Assembly (NCBI RefSeq): GCF_019930045.1 | Contig: NZ_JAHZQQ010000017.1 | Span: forward strand, 1 to 36,749 | Length of the DNA stretch: 36,749 nucleotides | Reading direction: 5' to 3' | From: Streptococcus australis | GTDB taxonomy: Bacteria; Bacillota; Bacilli; Lactobacillales; Streptococcaceae | Shown here: positions 9,897 to 17,119 of the stretch, piece after piece | Position numbering within the stretch: position 1 is the stretch's first letter | How the letters are laid out: every line of letters starts with the position of its first letter | Translations under genes and position numbers: made by a program | Notes under the pieces: model-generated | Database searches by the model: none | Told to the model about the DNA's origin: nothing | Seen by the model: the letters and a program-made list of their open reading frames with translations, nothing else

Positions 9897-12800
9897 TTAT
9901 CGATAAATCGTTTTCATAGCAATACTTGCCAGCTCATTTTCTAACTTCTCGTTTTTCTGGACGGAAACTCCTTTTAATTGAATGGTCTTTTTCTCCTCTT
10001 CATAGCGAATAACGACAGGATAAGGACCTGGATAAGCTTTTAAAATATCTAAGACTGCCCGGTCCTCCTGGTGATCAAACAATTGAATCCAAAAACGCTG
10101 ATTGGTGGCTTCTTCTGCTTCCATTAAAACCATCTGAAGACGACCATCTCTAGATTGCACTTTTCCTTTGAGATAGTAATAGCCCTTCTCTCTTATTTTT
10201 GAGCTATAGTGGCGATAAATATCAGGAAAAAGAGTGACATCCATCTTCTTTTGGAGATCGGAAACTTGTAAAAAGGCCATATTTTCTCCATTTTTGGTTC
10301 GGATGGTCCGGATCGATTGAACTTCAACCAGGATAGTGGCCTGTTCTCCTTCGCTTAAAGAGGCGATCGGTCGAGTCGGTTTGCTACTTGCTGCTACAAT
10401 TTCCACCAGAGGATGAGGGCTGAGACCGACCCCAATGACCCTCTGCTCCATTTCATACTTCTCGGCCTTGCTATAATCCTCAGCATCCATCCAAGAATAA
10501 TTAGCCTGGCCAAATAAGCTACCCAATTCATCCGCAAAGACAAATAGGTTGGGAAGATTTTGAAGGACTTTTCTGCGATTCTTTTCAGAGCAGTCAAACA
10601 AGCCTAATTCTACCAGTGGCGTTAAGAGAGGAAGTTTGTGGTACTGGCTAGGCAAGCGCAAGATAAAATCTTCAATACTTTCAAAGGGACGTTGGTCAAT
10701 AATCCAATAGGCTAGATCTTTTGGAAGACCCTTGATATTTTTCATCCCTAGATAAATCTTCTGATCTTGGAACTTATCCTTATAAGGAATGGTATTAATG
10801 GTCAAAGGAGCTACTTGGAAGTCAAATTGCAAAGCATCTGTCAAATAGTCACTACTAGAGTAGTTGAGCATAATGTCAAAGAAGACATCTGGATAATGGA
10901 CTTTAAAGTAAGCCAATTGGAAGGCCAAGGCTGAGTAGGCATAGGCATGGGAACGGTTAAAGCCATAGCCAGCAAATTTTTCCATAATGGCAAAGACTTT
11001 CTTGGCTTTTTCTGCACTATGCCCAAGCGCGACAGCCCCCTTGATAAAATCATCTTCCATCCGATGCATTTCTGCCACGTTCTTTTTCCCCATGGCCCGT
11101 CTGAGAATATCGGCCTTTCCTAGACTAAAGCCAGCAAAGGTCTGGGCCACCTGCATGACTTGTTCCTGATAGAGCATGATGCCATAAGTTGGTGCTAGAA
11201 TCCCTTCCAAAATAGGATCAATCATATCGACCTTCTCTTTGCCATGCTTGCGTTTGACAAAGTTATCGATATAGTCACTAGCCCCTGGCCGGTTCAAGGA
11301 AGTCGTCGCAACAATTTCTTCAAAACAGCTAGGTTGAACTCGTCTAAGCAAACGGATAGCACCCGTTTGCTCAAACTGGAATATTCCCTTGGTATTACCC
11401 GCAGCAAATAAAGCAATCGTTTCTGGATCTTCTAGAGGAATATCCTCAATTTTAATATCCTTTTGATATTTTTCCTTCACTGCTTCCTGCATCCGTTGAG
11501 CAAAGGTCAAATTTCGCAGTCCTAAGAAGTCCATCTTGAGCAAACCATTTGCCTCAACACCATGGGCATCATATTGGGTCAGATTCATCTCCTCACCCAT
11601 CTTGATCGGAATTTGATTGGTGAGGTCTTCACCACTCATGACGACACCTGCCGCATGAATCGATGTCTGACGCGGTTGCCCTTCAATCCTCTTCGCAATT
11701 TCAAATCCCTTACGGTATTCCGGACGACTTTGGATGGCTTGACGAAAAGCTAAATTCTTTTCGTAAGCAGAAGCTAAGGTGTCCCGTAAGCCAATCCGCT
11801 TGGTAAGGTTGGTTAACTCATACTCTGGGGTTCCAAATCTCTTAAAGACATCTCGAATGGCTTGTTTCGCTCCAAAAGTTGAGAAGGTCACAATTTGAGC
11901 CACATGAGGACTGCGGTAGCGATTTTTAACATACTGGATAAATTTGGGACGATAGACATCTGGAATATCAATATCAATATCTGGCATGGTATAGCGCTCT
12001 AAGTTCAAAAAACGCTCAAAGAGGAGATTGTTCTTGACTGGATCAATCCCTGTGATATCCAAGGCATAGGCTACTAGACTACCAACTGCTGATCCACGGC
12101 CCATCCCCATATAGTATCCCTGACTTCGACCAAACCGTAATAAATCCCAGACAATCAAGAAGTAGTCATCAAAGCCCATCTGATGGATGACCGCTAATTC
12201 ATGACGCAAACGCTCTTGGTAAACCGTCTGGTCCAGCCCCTTGCTTCTCAAACCTTCTTCAGCCAATTCACATAATTCCTCGACAGCAGGCTTCTCTGGA
12301 TTAAAACGGGGAAGCTTTAATTGCGTATCAATCTCATAATGAACAGCCGCAAGGGTCTTCTCTAGATAAGAAATACTATCTGGATAATTATGAGCAAAGG
12401 CCCGCTCCAACTCTTCTGGTGGCAGGAACATCATAGAAGTGTCAACAGCTCCTACTTCCTTCAGACTGCAATTATTACGAATAGCGTGGAGCATCTGAAG
12501 ACTCTCCAAATCACTCGTAGAAAAATATCGGACCGTATGGAGTGGGAAAACAGGACGAGAAAACTGTTTCGCTGGAGTATCTGGAAAGACACCAATCGAA
12601 AAGTCTTGCCCCAAGTCTAAATACTCAATCCCTTCAAAATAGGGAACGACGATGGCTAGATCATCCAAAAAGTGTTGGAAGGCCGACCAGTCTGTTGTCC
12701 CCATCATTTTCATGCTGGAAATCTTGATTAAATGTTTATAGCCTTTTGTTCCTAATGCAATCAAACGGATAGATAAAGGACCCACCGGTAACTCGACCTC

Positions 12801-12998
12801 CAAATCAAGACCTAGGACAGCCCCCATACCAGCTTTTTGACACTCTTCTAAAAACTCGTAGCCCCCATATAAATTATCTATGTCCATGAGACCAATTTGT
12901 TGGTAACCCATTTCTTTGGCACGCTGAATATAGTCTCGAATAGAGACTAAACTGTCCATAAAGGTATAAACCGATTTTGTGTCCAGTTGTGAAATCAC
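9897..12998 (-). CDS. dnaE: DNA polymerase III alpha subunit DnaE
   Basis: This is the short DnaE-type replicative polymerase (1033 residues) that in Firmicutes works beside PolC, extending lagging-strand primers. The polymerase active site PDIDIDIPD is at residues 339-347, preceded by MGRGSAVGSLVAYAL (about 299-312); the finger region has FNRSHAYAYSALAFQLAYFKVHYP and there is an OB-fold near 870-960. The N-terminal PHP domain has lost its metal-binding histidines (LDTKSV and MDIDNLYG replace the usual His motifs), as in other streptococci, so it should not proofread. The start is GTG with AGGAGTG upstream; a TATAAT promoter lies 33 nt before it. Confidence 0.96.
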   Translation of the reverse strand: MISQLDTKSVYTFMDSLVSIRDYIQRAKEMGYQQIGLMDIDNLYGGYEFLEECQKAGMGAVLGLDLEVELPVGPLSIRLIALGTKGYKHLIKISSMKMMGTTDWSAFQHFLDDLAIVVPYFEGIEYLDLGQDFSIGVFPDTPAKQFSRPVFPLHTVRYFSTSDLESLQMLHAIRNNCSLKEVGAVDTSMMFLPPEELERAFAHNYPDSISYLEKTLAAVHYEIDTQLKLPRFNPEKPAVEELCELAEEGLRSKGLDQTVYQERLRHELAVIHQMGFDDYFLIVWDLLRFGRSQGYYMGMGRGSAVGSLVAYALDITGIDPVKNNLLFERFLNLERYTMPDIDIDIPDVYRPKFIQYVKNRYRSPHVAQIVTFSTFGAKQAIRDVFKRFGTPEYELTNLTKRIGLRDTLASAYEKNLAFRQAIQSRPEYRKGFEIAKRIEGQPRQTSIHAAGVVMSGEDLTNQIPIKMGEEMNLTQYDAHGVEANGLLKMDFLGLRNLTFAQRMQEAVKEKYQKDIKIEDIPLEDPETIALFAAGNTKGIFQFEQTGAIRLLRRVQPSCFEEIVATTSLNRPGASDYIDNFVKRKHGKEKVDMIDPILEGILAPTYGIMLYQEQVMQVAQTFAGFSLGKADILRRAMGKKNVAEMHRMEDDFIKGAVALGHSAEKAKKVFAIMEKFAGYGFNRSHAYAYSALAFQLAYFKVHYPDVFFDIMLNYSSSDYLTDALQFDFQVAPLTINTIPYKDKFQDQKIYLGMKNIKGLPKDLAYWIIDQRPFESIEDFILRLPSQYHKLPLLTPLVELGLFDCSEKNRRKVLQNLPNLFVFADELGSLFGQANYSWMDAEDYSKAEKYEMEQRVIGVGLSPHPLVEIVAASSKPTRPIASLSEGEQATILVEVQSIRTIRTKNGENMAFLQVSDLQKKMDVTLFPDIYRHYSSKIREKGYYYLKGKVQSRDGRLQMVLMEAEEATNQRFWIQLFDHQEDRAVLDILKAYPGPYPVVIRYEEEKKTIQLKGVSVQKNEKLENELASIAMKTIYR

Positions 12999-13030
12999 CT
13001 TGCACTCCTTTTCGTCCGTTCTTTCCTTCT

Positions 13031-13036
13031 ATTATA
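13031..13036 (-). promoter_or_regulatory. Promoter -10 of dnaE
   Basis: On the minus strand TATAAT, preceded by TG, lies about 33 nt upstream of the dnaE GTG. No clear -35 is visible. Confidence 0.5.
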
Positions 13037-13087
13037 CAGGAAATCCGACAAAGAAGACACTCTTACCCATTGCCAATCCTGCCTAAC

Positions 13088-13113
13088 AAAAAAAAAACAA
13101 ATCGATAGATCTG
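13088..13113 (-). terminator. Terminator after tRNA-Ser
   Basis: On the minus strand CAGATC pairs with GATTTG (one G-U pair) around a TATC loop, followed by ten T residues. It lies 16 nt downstream of the tRNA 3' end. Confidence 0.7.
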
Positions 13114-13128
13114 CTTTTCTTTCTTATA

Positions 13129-13216
13129 CGGAAGACATGGGATTCGAACCCACGCACGCTGTTACACGCCTACCGCGTTTCCAACACGGCCTCTTAAGCC
13201 TCTTGAGTAATCTTCC
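13129..13216 (-). tRNA. tRNA-Ser (anticodon GGA)
   Basis: The 88-nt class II tRNA folds fully: acceptor GGAAGAT with GTCTTCC and discriminator G, anticodon stem CCGTG/CGCGG with loop TTGGAAA (anticodon GGA, reads UCC/UCU), a long variable arm, and a T arm with GGTTCGAATCC. CCA is not encoded. It is a host gene that lies between dnaE and the prophage. It is not the integration target, because its 3' end points away from the prophage. Confidence 0.95.
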
Positions 13217-13305
13217 AAACTAGTATCCATTATACGGAAAAGCGCTCCTTCTGTCAACAAAAAATTTAGGAATCGCTCACAAGATATCATTGGTTGATAG
13301 ATTTT

Positions 13306-13336
13306 AAAGAAACAAAAACGACAAGGGATTTGTCGT
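13306..13336 (-). terminator. Displaced ssrA terminator
   Basis: On the minus strand ACGACAA (13336-13330) pairs with TTGTCGT (13324-13318) around a 5-base loop and is followed by TTTTGTTTCTTT. It begins 15 nt after the tmRNA 3'-end remnant. In an unlysogenised chromosome it would end the tmRNA transcript; here the prophage separates it from the tmRNA body. Confidence 0.75.
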
Positions 13337-13351
13337 TTGTATATATAAAAA

Positions 13352-13368
13352 TGGAGCCGGTGGGAGTC
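13352..13368 (-). other. Prophage attachment site in the 3' end of ssrA (tmRNA)
   Basis: On the minus strand GACTCCCACCGGCTCCA matches the 3' end of streptococcal tmRNA: the 3' half of the T stem, the acceptor strand CGGCTCC and the discriminator A. The 5' part of the T arm (GGTTC) is missing and replaced by unrelated phage sequence, so this is an attachment-core copy, not a gene. Chromosome with the terminator lies on its left and prophage on its right. The core boundary on the phage side is exact only if attP shares nothing more. Confidence 0.75.
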
Positions 13369-13517
13369 TGACAAAAGTTTATGTATCAACTTATATCATA
13401 TTTTGGGTCTGTTTTAGGAACTGCTTCTAAAACTCCACAACTTCATCGCCACATTTTTAGTTTGGGCATAGCCCCAAATAAAGTTCAAGTTTTATTTTTT
13501 ATAGACACAGAAGGAAG

Positions 13518-14150
13518 TTATTTAAGCTGGTACATGACACGGATGATTGTTTTGTGGAATATTTTAAATGGGTCACTTTGGTTTAAAAAAGCGTTATCAA
13601 AATTTAAACCCTTAATATCGTTGATTGGATTAATAACCTTTACGCTAAGCTCCCAATAAAATGCGTTAACAGTCCGTTTGACAGCATCAATCGTAAGTGT
13701 ACCACGACTGGCAGAAATGATATTGCCAACTGTTGGATAATTGACCCACTCAGTATTGTTGATATTTGGACTAGCACCGTATCCGTAAGCATTTTCGTCA
13801 GTCGAATGATCTGGTAACTGTAGCCCGCATCCGTTATCAAACCAAATCGTCCAAGGAAATGTGGTACGGTCCAGCGTGTATGCCATAGGCGCACGTCTGA
13901 CAGTTGATGTACCACTACTCCCGACCTGCGAACGAGTGACAAATGGATCACCGCCATTTTTTAGCTTAGTGTCGATCAAAGCATCAAGCCCTAAATCTAT
14001 GTGCTTATCTCTGATGTTAGTGGCCATTTGAGATTGTAGTGTAGCGTAGGTCGGAAATAATTCGTAGGCTTTGTCTATTTTTAAACTATTGGATTGGAGG
14101 TTTTTTATGTCACTACCAATCGCTCTAATAACCTCTAAAAAATTATTCAT
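13518..14150 (-). CDS. Putative receptor-binding / baseplate tip protein
   Basis: I do not recognise this 210-residue protein at family level with certainty. It starts with a helical segment (about 1-65) and continues with a Gly/Thr/Asn/aromatic-rich beta-type region (YGYGASPNINNTEWVNYPTVGN), the layout of phage receptor-binding tips. It starts 4 nt after the end of the BppU-like gene and has no good ribosome-binding site of its own, so it probably depends on translation through that gene. It is the last prophage gene before the attachment site. Host recognition is inferred from context only. Confidence 0.55.
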   Translation of the reverse strand: MNNFLEVIRAIGSDIKNLQSNSLKIDKAYELFPTYATLQSQMATNIRDKHIDLGLDALIDTKLKNGGDPFVTRSQVGSSGTSTVRRAPMAYTLDRTTFPWTIWFDNGCGLQLPDHSTDENAYGYGASPNINNTEWVNYPTVGNIISASRGTLTIDAVKRTVNAFYWELSVKVINPINDIKGLNFDNAFLNQSDPFKIFHKTIIRVMYQLK

Positions 14151-14154
14151 AGCT

Positions 14155-14665
14155 TTATGCCTTTGCAGATGCGTATACCGCTACTAGATCAACAGTTTCT
14201 AGGTCAGTAAATTTTTGGCCAAGCTCAGTCATTTTTGAGACGATAGCCCCATCAGAGCTACTGCCGGCGGAGATCTTCTCGGCAATCTCTTTGAGTGTAT
14301 CTAACTCTTCTGGCACACCTTCACCTAAGATGGTTGTTTTGACACCTTGAATGGCAGCGTTAAGTTGCTCTTGTGTGATCCCGCCTTGTCCAACTTCCGA
14401 CTTGCACGATCTCGACCAGATATGATCCAATTGGCAAAACTTTTTCAAATTTGAAAGTCACTTTTGATTTCTCGACAAGGCTTTCAAACGTGAGCTTGCC
14501 CTTCGAATTGTAGATTCTAACAGTTGCATTTTGCCCATTCAATTCATTGACAGGCTTGCATCGTTCATCCAACAATTCATATCCAAACAAAGAGGCGCTA
14601 TCCCCTTGTTTAACAATAGCACCACCTTCAAATTGCTTTAGATTCGTAGAATTTAATAATGTCAT
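14155..14665 (-). pseudogene. Frameshifted baseplate upper protein (BppU-like) remnant
   Basis: Two overlapping reading frames look like the two ends of one protein. The first (14665 to 14360, behind a good AAGGAGG site) has a BppU N-terminal type domain: it starts MTLLNSTNLKQFEGG and includes NGQNATVRIYNSKGKL and KVLPIGSYLVEI. The second (from about 14405 to 14155) carries GITQEQLNAAIQGVKTTILG, EELDTLKEIAEKI and VDLVAVYASAKA, typical of the C-terminal part of such streptococcal proteins. Joining needs a +1 (or -2) shift near 14400-14410, and the expected middle region is missing, so a deletion with loss of frame is likelier than a simple sequencing error. The downstream gene may suffer from this. 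Confidence 0.65.
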
Positions 14666-14680
14666 TAAATCCTCCTTGTT

Positions 14681-15433
14681 TTAAGAGAATGAGCCGAAGT
14701 CTGTGATCCGTTGCCCATTCTCTGATTGACCGACTGCTACATAGCGACGATTGCCGGATGATCCAATGTACGTGATCCAGATATAACCATCATTATCAAG
14801 CCATCCGTCATAGTTGATTTCTTGGCCAGCAGTATAAACTGCCACAATCTCACCTAAAAGCCCTGCAGAAGCCCGTACATTGAGTGCTGACACTTCGACT
14901 GTGAATGTACCTGTCTCTGGGTTGAATCCATTGGAGTCAACTGTAAGAGGATCTGATGGCGTGATAGGTTCTACTTGTGCCGGTTGACCATCAACCGGGA
15001 AATAAAACCACCCGACAATGGCAGTAAAATCACGGGTATTATATCGTGCCGGGCCACCAACATATAGACTGTCTTCGTTACCATCGATATTTTGTTCAAT
15101 GGTACGCATGGTGTACCCATCACTATCCTCGATCACTAGACCAGTATGACCGTATGAATGACCGAACAAGTAAGTAGTTTCTTGTACAAACACAGCCCCA
15201 GCTCGTGGTTTGCTGTCCGCATCGCCCTCTTGGTTATATTCCACCTCATAACCTAAATCACGGGCAGAATTGAGTAGATCAATAGCATTGCCCCAGAGAG
15301 TTTTGCCGAAAAAGTAAGTAGAGATTGCATTAGGTAGTGCAGCGCATTGCATCCCCCATTTGCTCATAGATACACCGGTGCCAGCATCTGCTAACTCTTC
15401 TGCATATCCCAAAATATCATTTAAAGTAGCCAT
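14681..15433 (-). CDS. Endolysin, CHAP amidase/endopeptidase with C-terminal SH3b domain
   Basis: This 250-residue protein cleaves peptidoglycan at the end of the lytic cycle. An N-terminal CHAP domain has the catalytic Cys30 (WGMQCAAL) and His96 (GHTGLVIE); a linker rich in Pro/Thr near 150-175 leads to an SH3_5 type wall-binding domain (about 176-245, ALNVRASAGLLGEIVA and YIWITYIG). No signal peptide is present, so it depends on the holin. There are no choline-binding repeats, unlike LytA-type pneumococcal phage lysins. A hairpin separates it from the holin gene; its own AAAGGAGC site is good. Confidence 0.9.
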   Translation of the reverse strand: MATLNDILGYAEELADAGTGVSMSKWGMQCAALPNAISTYFFGKTLWGNAIDLLNSARDLGYEVEYNQEGDADSKPRAGAVFVQETTYLFGHSYGHTGLVIEDSDGYTMRTIEQNIDGNEDSLYVGGPARYNTRDFTAIVGWFYFPVDGQPAQVEPITPSDPLTVDSNGFNPETGTFTVEVSALNVRASAGLLGEIVAVYTAGQEINYDGWLDNDGYIWITYIGSSGNRRYVAVGQSENGQRITDFGSFS

Positions 15434-15457
15434 TTATTGCTCCTTTCTAAAATCAAA

Positions 15458-15495
15458 AGCCACCACCCAAAAATAGGCAGTGGCTAACAAAAAGA
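15458..15495 (-). terminator. Hairpin between holin and endolysin genes
   Basis: On the minus strand AGCCACTGCC (15485-15476) pairs largely with GGTGGTGGCT (15467-15458), followed by TTTGATTTT. The stem is imperfect in the middle. It may act as a partial terminator or attenuator between holin and endolysin. Confidence 0.45.
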
Positions 15496-15518
15496 TTGTT
15501 ACTTTAAGAGCCAGTCTT

Positions 15519-15779
15519 TTAATCAGCATTTGGCTCATGGTAGTCAAGCGCTCGTGTACTATCGCTCAAACCTGTTGTGGTAGGGTCATTGACGACGCCA
15601 ACCAAAACAAATAGCGCAAATAGCACATTGACGAATACCAAGATTTTATCAACAGTTTGGCCAAACTCTAACTTGATGCCAAAAATGTCAGCAAAAGCCT
15701 GGGAGAGCAATGCCAAAGCTGGCACAAGAGCGAGCCAAAAGTTTTTGTTTTTCAAACGTACAGTCCAGTTGATTTTCAT
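15519..15779 (-). CDS. Holin, phiLC3 family
   Basis: This 86-residue membrane protein starts MKINWTVRLKNKNFW, the family signature, and has two hydrophobic helices (about 15-33 and 46-62) separated by a short loop with charged residues; the C-terminal tail is polar and ends DYHEPNAD. Such proteins form holes in the cytoplasmic membrane and let the endolysin reach the wall. Its ATG overlaps the stop of the preceding gene by 4 nt (ATGA), and the endolysin gene follows. Confidence 0.9.
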   Translation of the reverse strand: MKINWTVRLKNKNFWLALVPALALLSQAFADIFGIKLEFGQTVDKILVFVNVLFALFVLVGVVNDPTTTGLSDSTRALDYHEPNAD

Positions 15780-16198
15780 AGTTGTTCCCTCACTTCTAAT
15801 TTGATGTATTTATTAAAAAGGGCGTCAATGTAACCATTTCCGCCTAGCTTTTTATAACTTTGATGCATTTTGTGGATCACATCCGACTCGTGTACAGATG
15901 TGTGCCCACGTTTAAGAGCAGTATTGATGTCACGCTCTAGTCTCAAATACATCGTGACTAGATGCGCTTCATCGTGTACTGCTAATTTTTCGTTTACTTC
16001 GTTAATTTTCTTGTTGTTGTCCTCGCCAACTTCTTGGACGGTTTCCACAGCGTGTTGGATGGAGCCTAATTCACTTTTTAGTTCATTAAATTGCTCTTTG
16101 TTGAGGTTTGCAGACTTGCTCGCCTTCATTCCAAACCAGCCTGTTGCTACGACACCAATCGTTGGTGCGAGGTGTGCGATTAGATCTGCCAAACTCAA
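15776..16198 (-). CDS. Membrane-anchored coiled-coil lysis-module protein
   Basis: This 140-residue protein has one N-terminal hydrophobic helix (about 8-24, HLAPTIGVVATGWFGM), then a coiled coil (about 30-75) and a basic C-terminal part. Proteins of this layout are common just before phiLC3 holins in streptococcal phages; a holin-partner or second-holin role is inferred from position. The start appears to be TTG at 16198, since the nearby ATG and GTG run into a stop after a few codons; the ribosome site AGAAGGG is 12 nt away, which is long. It overlaps the holin gene by 4 nt. Confidence 0.6.
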   Translation of the reverse strand: MSLADLIAHLAPTIGVVATGWFGMKASKSANLNKEQFNELKSELGSIQHAVETVQEVGEDNNKKINEVNEKLAVHDEAHLVTMYLRLERDINTALKRGHTSVHESDVIHKMHQSYKKLGGNGYIDALFNKYIKLEVREQL

Positions 16199-16217
16199 TC
16201 GGTCACCATCCCTTCTA

Positions 16218-16886
16218 CTAGATTAAGGGTTGTGGTGTAGCTGTGGCTACTGGTTGAGTTTCCAAATTGCTAGGAGCTTCTTCTTTCGGCTTAGTCCACT
16301 TCCAGATGCCAATCTTACCGTTTTGGTAAAGGCTATCCAGTTGCTCCAAGGTCTCGCCTTGATATGTAAATGGTTCATTTACTTGGATCATGATACGCTT
16401 ACCTTCTCCAAATGCTTCAGTATGATTTGGATCTTCGATCGTAAAGATCTCTTGTGGTTGGTAAGTCTTACCAGTTTCTCCAAGATCGACCAATTCAAGG
16501 CCACGTTTAAATACAGTCGGATCAAGTGGATTTTCAACATCGGTCACACGGGCCAACACGTTCCATTCGGCTACTTCCTTGATTTTCTTAATTTGGTTCG
16601 CTTTTTCTTCGTTATCCTTCGTTAGAGCTAGGATTTTAGCAATAGCATCATTGTTAGCTTCCACAGATTTGTCAAGCTCTTTCTTGATTGCTACCACAGC
16701 ACCAGACGTGTCCAACTCCATGCGAACAATGTTCAAAACTGCCTCAACCAGTGTTGCATCATCTTCGTTTGTTCGATTCGTTGGCAAGGTTTCCTCAAAT
16801 ACCCGATATGGGAAGTCTTGCTTGATTGCTACCTTGGTAGTGTTAGCTACTGCATCGTATGATTTAAATTGTACTTTATAATCCAT
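16218..16886 (-). CDS. DUF1366 phage protein
   Basis: This 222-residue protein resembles the DUF1366 proteins found between tail fibre and lysis genes in streptococcal phages. It starts MDYKVQFKSYDAV, has a helical middle (about 65-110) and ends in a Pro/Thr/Gln-rich tail after WKWTKPKEE. Its function is not established; position suggests a tail-tip accessory. The start codon overlaps the stop of the 73-residue gene by 1 nt (TAATG). Confidence 0.7.
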   Translation of the reverse strand: MDYKVQFKSYDAVANTTKVAIKQDFPYRVFEETLPTNRTNEDDATLVEAVLNIVRMELDTSGAVVAIKKELDKSVEANNDAIAKILALTKDNEEKANQIKKIKEVAEWNVLARVTDVENPLDPTVFKRGLELVDLGETGKTYQPQEIFTIEDPNHTEAFGEGKRIMIQVNEPFTYQGETLEQLDSLYQNGKIGIWKWTKPKEEAPSNLETQPVATATPQPLI

Positions 16887-17107
16887 TATTTAGTTACCTC
16901 GTTTTTATTTTTGATTTCTTCAAAGAGTTCTTGCAATGCGTTGTCAGATTCAAGAACAGAGCGATATGTTTCCAGCTCTTGAATGAGCTGTGCTTTTTCC
17001 TGCTGTGATTCGGTCAATCGTGCTTTGAATTCAGCTTCATTGATTGATTTACTAGCTAACTGATTAGCTAGATCTGTGATGATTGATACATAAGTATTTT
17101 CGTTCAT
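16886..17107 (-). CDS. Small coiled-coil phage protein
   Basis: This 73-residue protein is acidic and almost entirely helical; heptad-like Leu/Ala spacing over about 25-70 (FKARLTESQQEKAQLIQELE) suggests a coiled coil. I do not recognise a family. It lies 12 nt after the tail-spike gene behind an AGAAAGGAAAG site and is translationally coupled to the DUF1366 gene, so it probably belongs to the tail-tip module. Confidence 0.65.
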   Translation of the reverse strand: MNENTYVSIITDLANQLASKSINEAEFKARLTESQQEKAQLIQELETYRSVLESDNALQELFEEIKNKNEVTK

Positions 17108-17119
17108 TGACTTTCCTTT

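Noticed and set aside
13129..13216. tRNA-Ser as the prophage integration site
   Set aside because: Its 3' end faces away from the prophage, and a tmRNA-derived core lies exactly at the phage boundary.
13162..13389. Open frame of 75 codons over tRNA-Ser and the attachment site
   Set aside because: It translates the tRNA and the tmRNA remnant (RGLRGRVGNAV); not a gene.
13381..13659. Plus-strand open frame of 92 codons at the left prophage end
   Set aside because: No ribosome-binding site, and its second half is antisense to the receptor-binding-like gene. The 137 bp outside that gene contain only a weak hairpin near 13470-13487.
14395..14415. Programmed +1 frameshift in the BppU-like gene
   Set aside because: No slippery codon or stop context typical for +1 recoding, and the expected middle part of the protein is missing, so a deletion is the simpler reading.
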